Shown: piece by piece, positions 24,112 through 32,252 of the stretch
Position numbering within the stretch: the first letter of the stretch is position 1
Layout of the letters: every line of letters begins with the position of its first letter
NCBI RefSeq assembly: GCF_900104635.1
Contig: NZ_FNWC01000006.1
Coordinates: forward strand, 186,001 to 250,000
DNA: 64,000 nucleotides
Origin: Coprococcus phoceensis
GTDB taxonomy: Bacteria; Bacillota; Clostridia; Lachnospirales; Lachnospiraceae
Direction of reading: 5' to 3'
Position numbers and translations under genes: made by a program
The notes under the pieces: generated by a model
Database searches by the model: none
The model's input: only the letters and a program-made list of their open reading frames with translations
What the model was told of the DNA's origin: nothing

Positions 24112-25176
24112 TTAGTGGACAGCTTCTTGAATTAAGTTAATAATTGTATTGATAGAATCTTGCTGTGAAGAATGCTTCATAGCGTCTATGTAAGTGTTTC
24201 TGTGTTGATACAATTTGTGAATGGAATCTAAAAGTGTGTCTTTGTTTAATTCCTCTTCCTCTAAAACAATACTGAAACCTTGACGTTCAAAAGAACGTGC
24301 ATTCAAAATCTGATCTCCGCGGCTTGCGTTTGCAGAGAGCGGAATTAAAAGATTTGGCTTATGCAGTGCAAGAAGTTCGCAAATTGCATTAGCACCAGCT
24401 CTTGAAATCACAACATCTGTGAGTGCGAACAAGTCTTTCAATTGATTTTGAATGTATTCGAACTGAACATATCCTTTTAAAGATTTCAAAGAATCATCCA
24501 TCTTTCCTTTTCCGCAAAGGTGAATGACATGAAAATCTTTTAATAATTCAGGAAGAACAGAACGTACAGCATTGTTGACAGCGACAGAACCAAGACTGCC
24601 TCCAATAATTAAGATAACAGGTTTGTCATCGGCCAGTCCGCAAAATTCAAGTGCGGAAGATCTGCTCCCTTCTAACAGTTCCTGACGAATCGGTGAACCG
24701 GTAAGCACTGCTTTCTCCTTTGGAAGATGTTCTAAAGTTTCCGGAAAGTTGCAGCATACTTTTGTTGCGGACGGAATGGAAATCTTGTTCGCAAGTCCCG
24801 GAGTCATATCCGATTCATGAATGATGGTTGGCACGTGACGACGTTTCCCTGCCATGACAACCGGAACGGAGACGAAACCGCCTTTGGAAAAGATAACATC
24901 TGGCTTCAGTTCTTTAATCAATTTATTTGCTTCGCGAAATCCTTTTAGAACCCGAAAAGGGTCTGTAAAATTCTGCACACTGAAGTAACGGCGAAGTTTA
25001 CCAGAGGAAATCCCGTGATAAGGAATCTCAAATTGTTTAATTAAATCTTTTTCAATACCCGTATAAGAACCGATATAATGGATATCATATCCCAGTTCTT
25101 TTAGACGGGGCAGTAAAGCAATATTAGGTGTAACATGACCGGCAGTACCACCACCGGTAAGAATAATACGTTTCAT
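24112..25176 (-). CDS. murG: UDP-N-acetylglucosamine:undecaprenyl-PP-MurNAc-pentapeptide transferase (MurG)
   Basis: 354 residues, full length. It transfers GlcNAc to lipid I to form lipid II at the inner membrane face. The N-terminal glycine loop ILTGGGTAGHVTPNIALL binds lipid I. The second half has LIIGGSLGSVAVNNAV and VISRAGANAICELLAL for UDP-GlcNAc, as in all MurG. It stands alone, away from any division and cell wall cluster, as is seen in several clostridia. CGGAGGAATG precedes the ATG at 25176. Confidence 0.97.
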   Translation of the reverse strand: MKRIILTGGGTAGHVTPNIALLPRLKELGYDIHYIGSYTGIEKDLIKQFEIPYHGISSGKLRRYFSVQNFTDPFRVLKGFREANKLIKELKPDVIFSKGGFVSVPVVMAGKRRHVPTIIHESDMTPGLANKISIPSATKVCCNFPETLEHLPKEKAVLTGSPIRQELLEGSRSSALEFCGLADDKPVILIIGGSLGSVAVNNAVRSVLPELLKDFHVIHLCGKGKMDDSLKSLKGYVQFEYIQNQLKDLFALTDVVISRAGANAICELLALHKPNLLIPLSANASRGDQILNARSFERQGFSIVLEEEELNKDTLLDSIHKLYQHRNTYIDAMKHSSQQDSINTIINLIQEAVH

Positions 25177-25310
25177 AACATTCCTCCGAAGTTTTTTCTA
25201 TAAAATAATATTAAACAGTATTTTGGCAAAGGTCAAGAGGAATGGAGAAAAGAACGTAAGTAGTGGAGTGAACAGTAAGGAATTTGTTGACAGTTGCATA
25301 AGGAGACATT

Positions 25311-26129
25311 ATGGATGAGGAAATGAAACGATTTTTGCAGGAAGAACTGAAAAAAGAGGCGGATCAGATTATGCGAGAGGTGGAGGCTGATCCGGAAGTG
25401 GCAGATCTGACAGCGCCTTCTGAGATTGATCAGAAGTTGTATGAACAGATTAAGCAGTATAAAGAAGAACATTACGCCCCGGAAGAGACATTGTCGGGAG
25501 AACAACAGGAGTTAATTCGCCTTGGAAAAATTTACAAAAGAAAACAAAAGAGGCGCAAGTATGTGGTGTTGGCCGCAGCAGTTGTGTCAGCGTTTGCGGT
25601 GGGGATTACAAGCTTTGGAGGACCGGAGCGGATATTTCATAAATTTAATTGGAACATAGGAAATAGAGAACAGACGAATTTTGACTCTGATGATGAGGAT
25701 ATTGTAGCCGCAAAAGTAAGTGAAGAGGAAGAAGCGTATCAGAAGATAAAAGATGAGTTTGGGTTTGATCCAGTGAGGATGTACTATTTGCCAGAGAATA
25801 TGAGATTTCAAGAAGCAACTATTTTGAAAGAAATACAAAATATATATTTGACATACAGTGATGGAGAAAAAGCAAGTATTTCTTATCATATAAATACAAA
25901 TTATAATACAAGTTCAGTTGGAACGGATGTGGAAGATGATGTTGTTAAGGAACAGGACTTAGAGGTTGGTAATGTGTGTGTACATATTAAACAGTATCAG
26001 ATGCAAAACAGTAGATATAGAAAAATCAGAGCAACTTTTGAATATAATGAAATACAGTATTTTGTTACGGGAAATGGTCTGAAAGAGGAAGAATTTAATG
26101 AAATTATAAAAAATTTAAACTTTTTTTGA
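25311..26129 (+). CDS. DUF4367 membrane protein, possible anti-sigma factor
   Basis: 272 residues. A charged cytoplasmic region (1-90; LQEELKKEADQIMREVEADP) precedes one membrane helix (YVVLAAAVVSAFAVGITSF) and an outer DUF4367 domain (about 140-272; FDPVRMYYLPENMRFQEATI and NEIQYFVTGNGLKEEEFNEI). Proteins of this shape often lie directly behind ECF sigma genes and are thought to bind them. Here the sigma gene is 1.25 kb upstream beyond murG. GGAGACATT precedes the ATG. It is followed at 66 bp by a secreted DUF6147 gene. Confidence 0.75.
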   Translation: MDEEMKRFLQEELKKEADQIMREVEADPEVADLTAPSEIDQKLYEQIKQYKEEHYAPEETLSGEQQELIRLGKIYKRKQKRRKYVVLAAAVVSAFAVGITSFGGPERIFHKFNWNIGNREQTNFDSDDEDIVAAKVSEEEEAYQKIKDEFGFDPVRMYYLPENMRFQEATILKEIQNIYLTYSDGEKASISYHINTNYNTSSVGTDVEDDVVKEQDLEVGNVCVHIKQYQMQNSRYRKIRATFEYNEIQYFVTGNGLKEEEFNEIIKNLNFF

Positions 26130-26195
26130 AAAATAGCGTTAGTTTTTTCCGACTTATGTGTATATATAGTATAGACATAAAAAAGGAGAGAAAAA

Positions 26196-26663
26196 ATGAA
26201 GAAGAAAATGTTAATGATTATCAGTGCACTTGTATTTGGGATAACAGGAATGTTTGCAAATGGAATGGAATTGTCAGCACAGGAGACAAGCAATGTAGAA
26301 AAGGACTATTCCTATCTATTAACAGGAGACGCTATTATTGGACAGATGGAGCAAAACTCTAAGGGAGCCTACCTATCAAGTGGAACCTCTGTTATTAAAG
26401 ATGCTGGGACAGGGAAAATAGCAGCGGGGGGAATTACACAAGCTGCACAAAAATGTAATGTGACAGTAAATGTTATTGTAGAAAGACTGACTAGTGGGAG
26501 TTGGGCAAGAGTAACATCGTGGACAGCGAAAGAGAGTAATGCATGGTCTGTTGGGACAGATAAAACCCTCAGTGTAGGACGCGGATATTACTATCGTGTG
26601 AGATGTCTACATAGTGCACATACAGATGCAAGTAGTTCAATGACAAGTAGTCTTTGGAGATAA
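26196..26663 (+). CDS. Secreted DUF6147-family protein
   Basis: 155 residues. The signal peptide KKKMLMIISALVFGITGMF ends near LSAQE (about residue 30). The mature part is Ser/Thr/Gly-rich and beta-like, with one YYYRVRCLHS segment near the end. I assign it to DUF6147 from the overall pattern; the function is unknown. AAAAGGAGAG precedes the ATG. Its position after the DUF4367 gene suggests control by the ECF sigma factor, but no matching promoter motif could be confirmed. A structured element and a terminator lie just downstream. Confidence 0.7.
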   Translation: MKKKMLMIISALVFGITGMFANGMELSAQETSNVEKDYSYLLTGDAIIGQMEQNSKGAYLSSGTSVIKDAGTGKIAAGGITQAAQKCNVTVNVIVERLTSGSWARVTSWTAKESNAWSVGTDKTLSVGRGYYYRVRCLHSAHTDASSSMTSSLWR

Positions 26664-26688
26664 CCGTCATATAATTTAGCATCTCTCT

Positions 26689-26836
26689 GGGGGAACTGTC
26701 GCAGCCACTGCAAGCGTAATTATGAGGAAACTCATAAACTAACAAAAATTATAGAGAGAGCTTACATCAAGAACAAAACCACATAGCTCATAGAGCTAAA
26801 AATCTACGGATTTGCAGTGGCTGCGATAGTTCCCCC
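26689..26836. repeat. 148-bp structured inverted-repeat element (MITE or noncoding RNA)
   Basis: 25-bp terminal arms, 26689-26713 and 26812-26836, are inverted copies that match at 24 of 25 positions; the one difference is still a G-U pair in RNA. CGTA (26715-26718) and TACG (26805-26808) extend the stem. Inside are two further hairpins: TTATGAG/CTCATAA with a GAAA tetraloop (26720-26737) and TAGCTC/GAGCTA with an ATA loop (26784-26798). An A-rich strand of about 46 bases joins them. No open reading frame lies in it. It is followed within 7 bases by an intrinsic terminator. Confidence 0.7.
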
Positions 26837-26842
26837 GGGTAA

Positions 26843-26876
26843 AAAAGGAATGGAATCATCCATTCCTTTTCTTTTT
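26843..26876 (+). terminator. Intrinsic terminator after DUF6147 gene and the structured element
   Basis: AAAAGGAATGGA (26843-26854) pairs with TCCATTCCTTTT (26859-26870), then CTTTTT. Confidence 0.9.
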
Positions 26877-26911
26877 GAATTATAAGAAATTCCTTTGGAA
26901 TCCTGTAATTC

Positions 26912-26930
26912 AAAAAATGCACTTCGTGCA
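26912..26930 (-). terminator. Short terminator of the TSCPD gene
   Basis: On the minus strand TGCAC-GAA-GTGCA is followed by TTTTTT. Confidence 0.6.
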
Positions 26931-26987
26931 AAGATGCGCAATCTTTTTTGCCTGATTTATAAAAAATATATAAGATAATTTTGAAAT

Positions 26988-27230
26988 TTATTTTCCGGTA
27001 GCTTGTCTTAATGCCTGAGCAAGCTGGTCTGGGCAGGAAGTTGGACGTGGACCGCATTTGATACCTTCAATGCGGGCGATTGCATCGTCTACTTTCATAC
27101 CTTCTACTAAACGGGCAACACCCTGTGTGTTACCGGAGCATCCGCCAACAAATTCTACGGAGCGAATGGTGTCTCCGTCAAGTTCTAATTTTATCATACG
27201 GGAACAGACTCCCTTTGTTCTGTATTCCAT
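26988..27230 (-). CDS. TSCPD domain protein (TIGR03905 type)
   Basis: 80 residues. Four cysteines are visible: VCSRM, GGCSGN, IKCGPRP and TSCPDQLAQAL, the last giving the family its TSCPD name. Larger TSCPD domains occur at the end of class II ribonucleotide reductases; the stand-alone form may bind iron-sulfur or zinc, with unknown function. GAGGAGGATAA precedes the ATG at 27230. An extended -10 element TGTTATAAT lies on the minus strand at 27287-27279. Confidence 0.87.
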   Translation of the reverse strand: MEYRTKGVCSRMIKLELDGDTIRSVEFVGGCSGNTQGVARLVEGMKVDDAIARIEGIKCGPRPTSCPDQLAQALRQATGK

Positions 27231-27278
27231 GAAATTATCCTCCTCTGAATGTGATATTAGATTAATAGTGTTTCACAT

Positions 27279-27287
27279 ATTATAACA
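27279..27287 (-). promoter_or_regulatory. Extended -10 promoter of the TSCPD gene
   Basis: Minus strand TGTTATAAT, about 50 bases upstream of the start codon. The stretch 27288-27431 beyond it shows nothing else recognisable. Confidence 0.55.
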
Positions 27288-27431
27288 AATGGGATATGAA
27301 AAAACTAGAAGAAACAAAACTTTTTCTTTTACGTGCAAGTATGACCCCTCAAAGGAGTGTTTCTTCTACGGACTGACAGGAGCAGACAGCAACCAATTTG
27401 TGAATATTTTCAAAAAAACTGTGAAAAGTGC

Positions 27432-27460
27432 TTGATGTATGGGCAAAAATATTATAAAAT
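27432..27460 (+). promoter_or_regulatory. Promoter of the polyamine operon leader
   Basis: TTGATG (27432-27437), 17-bp spacer, TAAAAT (27455-27460). Confidence 0.6.
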
Positions 27461-27486
27461 ACAAAACGTATGGAACGCAGAAAAGT

Positions 27487-27656
27487 TTAGAGTTTCATGC
27501 AAATATTTTTGGCAGTGAATGCTGCCTTATTGATTGAGTTAGAAGCTCAAATTTTATAAGTTGGTTACTTTATAACCGGTGTTGAGAACAACACATCAAC
27601 TTGTGAAACGGTCAATAAGAGTATTAAAAGTAAAATATTTGCTATATAGACTCTAA
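27487..27656 (+). ncRNA. Structured leader RNA (riboswitch-like) of the polyamine operon
   Basis: TTAGAGT (27487-27493) pairs with ACTCTAA (27650-27656) and closes the domain. Inside: hairpin GGCAG/CTGCC (27511-27526); stem CTTATTGA (27526-27533) with TCAATAAG (27612-27619); hairpin TTGAG/CTCAA (27534-27550); and a three-way junction with AAGTTG/CAACTT (27558-27563, 27597-27602) enclosing GGTTA/TAACC (27563-27577) and GTGTTG-AGAA-CAACAC (27579-27594). GTTTCA (27492-27497) can also pair with TGAAAC (27604-27609), which would cross the CTTATTGA stem as a pseudoknot or act as an alternative. A terminator follows at 27728. I do not recognise it as a known riboswitch class, T-box or other leader. 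Confidence 0.65.
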
Positions 27657-27727
27657 CATAAATATCTGGAATGTGAAGAAGGACAGTCTCGGACTGTATT
27701 GTTCGCATGAAAGTGATAAAGAAGTAG

Positions 27728-27766
27728 ACGCAAGCAAGAATGATGTAAATTCCTGCCTGCGTTTTT
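27728..27766 (+). terminator. Leader terminator in front of the arginine decarboxylase gene
   Basis: ACGCA-GCA-GAAT pairs with ATTC-TGC-TGCGT, with two A/C mismatches and a 7-base loop, followed by TTTTTT. It lies 60 bases before the first start codon, the position of an attenuator. A smaller hairpin ACAGTC/GACTGT lies at 27683-27697. Confidence 0.75.
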
Positions 27767-27828
27767 TGTATGTAAAATTACGCGTGGTAAGGAATTGTAG
27801 TAACCTGATAGAAAAGAGGAACGATAAG

Positions 27829-29277
27829 ATGGAAAAAGAATTACAGCAGAGAGCTCCGATATATGAGGCATTGGAACGATTTCGAAGAATGCGTATTGTT
27901 CCGTTTGATGTTCCGGGGCATAAGCATGGAAGAGGCAATCCTGAACTGGTGGAACTGCTTGGAGAAAAATGTGTTGGAATTGACGTGAATTCTATGAAAC
28001 CGCTCGATAATCTGTGCCATCCGGTATCGGTCATCAAAGAGGCGGAGGAACTGGCAGCAGATGCATTTGGAGCAAAACACGCATTTTTAATGGTTGGCGG
28101 AACAACTTCTTCCGTTCAGGCAATGGTGTTGTCTTGCTGCAAAAAAGGCGACAAGATCATACTTCCGCGAAACGTACATCGAAGTGTTATCAATGCTCTT
28201 GTTCTTTGTGGAGCGCATCCGGTATATGTGAATCCGGATGTAGATAAAGAATTGGGAATTTCGCTTGGAATGAAAGTGTCACAGGTAGAGCAGGCGATTC
28301 GGGAAAATCCTGATGCAGTGGCAGTATTTGTAAATAATCCGACATATTATGGAATTTGTTCGGATCTTAAGACGATTGTAAAACTTGCGCATGAGCAGGA
28401 TATGAAGGTTCTTGTGGATGAGGCGCATGGGACGCATTTTTACTTTGGAGAGAATTTGCCAATCTCGGCGATGGCAGCCGGGGCAGATATGGCATCTGTC
28501 AGTATGCACAAATCTGGTGGCAGCCTGACACAGAGTTCATTTCTACTTATTGGTGAAGGAGTAAAAGAAGGGCATGTAAGGCAGATCATCAACCTGACAC
28601 AGACGACGAGCGGATCATATCTGTTGCTGTCCAGTCTCGATATTTCCAGAAGAAATCTAGCACTTCGCGGAAAAGAGGCTTTTGGAAAGGTCGTTGCACT
28701 TGCCGACTATGCAAGGGAAGAGATTAATAAAATTGGCGGATATTATGCGTTTTCCAAAGAGCTTGTGAATGGGAGCAGTATTTTTGATTTTGATACGACA
28801 AAGCTCTCGATTCATACGCTGGAACTGGGACTTGCCGGAATCGAAGTATATGACATTTTGAGAGATGAGTATGATATCCAGATTGAGTTCGGAGATATCG
28901 GAAACATTCTGGCATATCTGTCCATCGGCGACCGCAAGCAGGAAGTGGAGCGTCTTGTGAGTGCCTTGGCGGAAGTAAAAAGACGCTATCAAAAAGATAA
29001 AACGGGAATGTTGACGCAAGAGTACATCGACCCACGTGTTGTCACCACGCCGCAGGAATCATTTTATGCGGAAAAAGAGTCTCTTCCGCTGAGCGATACG
29101 GTAGGAAGAGTCTGCAGTGAGTTTGTAATGTGCTACCCGCCGGGGATTCCGATTCTTGCGCCAGGGGAAGAGATTACAAAAGAAATTTTAGATTATATTA
29201 TTTACGCAAAAGAAAAAGGATGTTCTATGACCGGACCGGAAGATGCCCAGATAGAGTATCTGAACGTGCTGAAATAA
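27829..29277 (+). CDS. speA: Biosynthetic PLP-dependent arginine decarboxylase (Orn/Lys/Arg decarboxylase family)
   Basis: 482 residues, the short clostridial fold-type I form without the wing domain. It starts with a substrate-binding VPGHKHGRGN. The PLP site has LVDEAHGTHFYFG and the lysine in SVSMHKSGGSLTQSS. The family includes lysine and ornithine enzymes, but the agmatinase two genes downstream supports arginine to agmatine. AAGAGGAACG precedes the ATG at 27829. A frame extension upstream to 27673 runs through the leader terminator and is not coding. It is the first gene of the polyamine operon. Confidence 0.9.
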   Translation: MEKELQQRAPIYEALERFRRMRIVPFDVPGHKHGRGNPELVELLGEKCVGIDVNSMKPLDNLCHPVSVIKEAEELAADAFGAKHAFLMVGGTTSSVQAMVLSCCKKGDKIILPRNVHRSVINALVLCGAHPVYVNPDVDKELGISLGMKVSQVEQAIRENPDAVAVFVNNPTYYGICSDLKTIVKLAHEQDMKVLVDEAHGTHFYFGENLPISAMAAGADMASVSMHKSGGSLTQSSFLLIGEGVKEGHVRQIINLTQTTSGSYLLLSSLDISRRNLALRGKEAFGKVVALADYAREEINKIGGYYAFSKELVNGSSIFDFDTTKLSIHTLELGLAGIEVYDILRDEYDIQIEFGDIGNILAYLSIGDRKQEVERLVSALAEVKRRYQKDKTGMLTQEYIDPRVVTTPQESFYAEKESLPLSDTVGRVCSEFVMCYPPGIPILAPGEEITKEILDYIIYAKEKGCSMTGPEDAQIEYLNVLK

Positions 29278-29293
29278 CAGGGAGGTGTAAGCG

Positions 29294-30145
29294 ATGGAGA
29301 TGTGGTTCCATGATGAACATACGGACAATGTAAAACTGGCAATTAGAGTGGATTATCAGGTGTTTTCGGCTCAGAGTGAGATACAGAGAATCGATGTGCT
29401 TGAGTCGAAAGAGTTTGGCAAAATTCTTGTTGTAGACGGAGATTTGATGCTCACCGAAAAAGACGAGTTTATCTATCATGAGATGATCAGTCATGTGCCT
29501 ATGGCAGTGCATCCGCAAGTGGAAAAGATACTTGTAATCGGCGGAGGAGACGGCGGTGTTGTAAGAGAACTTGCGAAATATGATACGGTGGAGCAGATTG
29601 ATGTGGTAGAGGCAGATCCACTTCTTGTGGAGGTGTGCCGAAAATATTTTCCACAGATGGCATGCAGTTTGAATGATCCGCGTGTGCATATTTATCATGA
29701 GGATGGATTACGGTTTATCCGTTCAAAATCTGATGCGTATGATTTGATCATCATTGATTCGCCGAATCCGTTTGGCGCAGGGGAAGGGCTTTTCACAAAA
29801 GAATTTTATGGAAATTGTTTTAATGCGCTTCATGAAGATGGTATTATGATCAACCAGCATGAGAGCCCGTTTTACAAGGAGGAGGCATTCCAATGTCAGA
29901 GAATGCACAAGAGAATCATTGAATCCTTTCCAATCAGCAGGATTTATCAGGCACATATCCCTTCCTATCCGTCAGGACACTGGCTGTTTGGGTTCGCTTC
30001 AAAGAGATATCATCCGATTCATGATATGGATGGAATTCAGTGGAAACTGCGTGGGATTCAGACAAAATATTATTTGCCGAGACTGCATGAAGGAGTATTT
30101 GCACTCCCGGCATATGTGGAGGAATTAGTACAAGATGTTGAATAA
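29294..30145 (+). CDS. speE: Spermidine synthase (aminopropyltransferase)
   Basis: 283 residues. It moves an aminopropyl group from decarboxylated S-adenosylmethionine to putrescine, releasing methylthioadenosine. The signature ILVIGGGDGGVVRELAKY lies near residue 76, followed by VEADPLLVEVCRKYF, and the gate-keeping Asp is in IIIDSPNPFG. GGGAGGTG precedes the ATG. It overlaps the agmatinase start by 11 bases. No S-adenosylmethionine decarboxylase is in the window, so its donor must come from a gene elsewhere. Confidence 0.95.
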   Translation: MEMWFHDEHTDNVKLAIRVDYQVFSAQSEIQRIDVLESKEFGKILVVDGDLMLTEKDEFIYHEMISHVPMAVHPQVEKILVIGGGDGGVVRELAKYDTVEQIDVVEADPLLVEVCRKYFPQMACSLNDPRVHIYHEDGLRFIRSKSDAYDLIIIDSPNPFGAGEGLFTKEFYGNCFNALHEDGIMINQHESPFYKEEAFQCQRMHKRIIESFPISRIYQAHIPSYPSGHWLFGFASKRYHPIHDMDGIQWKLRGIQTKYYLPRLHEGVFALPAYVEELVQDVE

Positions 30146-30992
30146 AAATATTGTGACGTTTATAGGATGCGAGTCTGAGTATGAAGATGCAAAGATTGTG
30201 CTTTACGGAGCGCCGTTTGACTCGACAACGTCTTTTCGTCCAGGCACAAGATTTGGAAGTGCCGCGATCAGAAATGAGTCTTTTGGTCTGGAGACATACA
30301 GTCCGTATCAGGACAAAGAACTGACAGAGTATTGTGTGTTTGACAGCGGAGATCTGGAACTGCCGATGGGAAGTGCAAAGAAGTCTCTTGAGATGATAGA
30401 AGAACGATGCCGTGTGATTTTGAAGGATGGTAAAGTTCCGTTTATGATCGGCGGAGAGCATTTGGTGACACTTGGCAGTATGAGAGCGGCGGTTGAGAAA
30501 TACCCCAATCTTCATATCATACACTTTGACGCGCATGCGGATCTTAGAGATGAATATCTGGATGTGAAAGAGTCACATGCATGTGTGATGAGACGGTGCT
30601 GGGAACTTGTAGGTGACGGCAAAATTTATCAGTTTGGTATTCGCTCAGGTGACAGAGAAGAATTTCTGTGGTCGAAAGAAGGACATGTGACGATGCATCC
30701 GTTTGACCTGAATGGGTTGGAAGATGCGATAGAGGCATTAAAAGGGAAACCGGTGTATTTCACAGTGGATCTGGATGTGTTAGATCCGTCTGTATTTCCG
30801 GGGACAGGAACGCCGGAGGCTGGTGGAGTGAGTTTTAAAGAGCTTTTGGATGCGATTATAAAGGTATGCGAAGGCTGTAATGTCATCGGATGTGATGTGA
30901 ACGAACTTAGTCCGCACTATGATCAAAGCGGCGTGTCAACTGCGGTGGCAGGAAAGATTGTGAGAGAATTTTTAATTGCATTGGCAAAATAA
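30135..30992 (+). CDS. speB: Agmatinase
   Basis: 285 residues, ureohydrolase family. It splits agmatine to putrescine and urea with a binuclear manganese site. The metal ligands are in IGGEHLVTLGS, IIHFDAHADLRDEY and TVDLDVLDPSVFPGTGTPE. The RPGTRFGSAAIRNESFGLE segment is typical for agmatinase rather than arginase. Its start lies in the end of speE, so translation is coupled. With speA it gives the arginine-agmatine-putrescine route. Confidence 0.94.
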   Translation: MLNKNIVTFIGCESEYEDAKIVLYGAPFDSTTSFRPGTRFGSAAIRNESFGLETYSPYQDKELTEYCVFDSGDLELPMGSAKKSLEMIEERCRVILKDGKVPFMIGGEHLVTLGSMRAAVEKYPNLHIIHFDAHADLRDEYLDVKESHACVMRRCWELVGDGKIYQFGIRSGDREEFLWSKEGHVTMHPFDLNGLEDAIEALKGKPVYFTVDLDVLDPSVFPGTGTPEAGGVSFKELLDAIIKVCEGCNVIGCDVNELSPHYDQSGVSTAVAGKIVREFLIALAK

Positions 30993-31020
30993 ATCAGGAT
31001 AAAAGCAGGAGGAAGAAAAA

Positions 31021-32223
31021 ATGGGAAAAATATTAATTATTGGCTGTGGCGGTGTAGCAAGTGTGGCAATTCAAAAATGTTGTCAGGTAAGTGAAGTATT
31101 TACAGAGATGTGTATTGCAAGCCGTACCGTTTCAAAATGTGAGGCTTTAAAAGAAAAACTGGAAGGAAAGACAAATACAAAGATTACAACAGCACAGGTA
31201 GATGCTGACAATGTAGATGAGCTGATTGCGTTGATTGAAAAAGAAAAACCGGAAGTAGTGCTCAATCTTGCACTTCCATATCAGGATCTGACAATCATGG
31301 ACGCATGTCTTGCGACAAAAGTACACTATATTGATACAGCGAATTATGAGCCGGAAGATACAGCAAAATTTGAATACAAGTGGCAGTGGGCATATCGTGA
31401 AAGATTTGAGGAGGCTGGTATCACAGCGCTTCTTGGAAGTGGATTTGACCCGGGAGTGACAAGTGTATTTTCTGCATATGCATTGAAACACTATTTTGAT
31501 GAGATCAATTATATTGATATTATGGATTGTAATGCGGGAGACCACGGTTATCCGTTTGCGACAAACTTCAACCCGGAGATCAACATTCGCGAGGTGTCTG
31601 CAAAAGGTTCCTACTGGGAAGATGGTCACTGGGTAGAGACAGAGCCGATGGAAATCAAACGTGTTTACAATTTCCCGGAAGTTGGAGAGAAGGATATGTA
31701 CCTTCTTCATCATGAAGAGATCGAATCTCTTGCATTGAATATACCTGGAATTAAGAGAATCCGTTTCTTTATGACATTTGGACAGAGTTACCTGACACAT
31801 TTAAAATGTTTGGAAAACGTAGGAATGACTTCTATTGAACCGATCATGTATGAAGGAAAAGAGATTATTCCGCTTCAGTTCTTAAAAGCAGTACTTCCGG
31901 ATCCGGCGTCATTGGGACCTCGTACAGTTGGTAAGACAAATATCGGATGTATTTTCATCGGGAAAAAAGATGGAAAAGAAAAGAAACTTTATATTTACAA
32001 TGTATGTGATCATCAGGAATGCTACAAAGAGGTGGGCTCTCAGGCAATCTCTTACACAACAGGAGTTCCGGCTATGATCGGTGCGATGATGATCATGAAC
32101 GGAACATGGAACAAAGCAGGTGTATATAATATTGAAGAGTTTGATCCGGATCCATTCATGGAAGCGCTGAACAAATATGGACTGCCATGGAAAATCAGTG
32201 AAGATCCGGAATTGATTGATTAA
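31021..32223 (+). CDS. Carboxynorspermidine/carboxyspermidine dehydrogenase (saccharopine dehydrogenase family)
   Basis: 400 residues. The N-terminal NAD(P)-binding loop ILIIGCGGVASVAIQKC is followed by a saccharopine-dehydrogenase-like domain (LLGSGFDPGVTSVFSAYALK). In this context it reductively joins putrescine or diaminopropane to aspartate semialdehyde to give carboxyspermidine or carboxynorspermidine. The next gene encodes the matching decarboxylase, which supports this over lysine metabolism. GCAGGAGGAAG precedes the ATG. The pathway needs no S-adenosylmethionine. Confidence 0.92.
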   Translation: MGKILIIGCGGVASVAIQKCCQVSEVFTEMCIASRTVSKCEALKEKLEGKTNTKITTAQVDADNVDELIALIEKEKPEVVLNLALPYQDLTIMDACLATKVHYIDTANYEPEDTAKFEYKWQWAYRERFEEAGITALLGSGFDPGVTSVFSAYALKHYFDEINYIDIMDCNAGDHGYPFATNFNPEINIREVSAKGSYWEDGHWVETEPMEIKRVYNFPEVGEKDMYLLHHEEIESLALNIPGIKRIRFFMTFGQSYLTHLKCLENVGMTSIEPIMYEGKEIIPLQFLKAVLPDPASLGPRTVGKTNIGCIFIGKKDGKEKKLYIYNVCDHQECYKEVGSQAISYTTGVPAMIGAMMIMNGTWNKAGVYNIEEFDPDPFMEALNKYGLPWKISEDPELID

Positions 32224-32252
32224 TTTGAAGAGAGAAAAGGTGAGGAGAACCG

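Noticed and set aside
27673..27828. Upstream extension of the arginine decarboxylase reading frame
   Set aside because: It passes through the leader terminator, has no ribosome-binding site and adds residues unlike the family; the ATG at 27829 has a good site.
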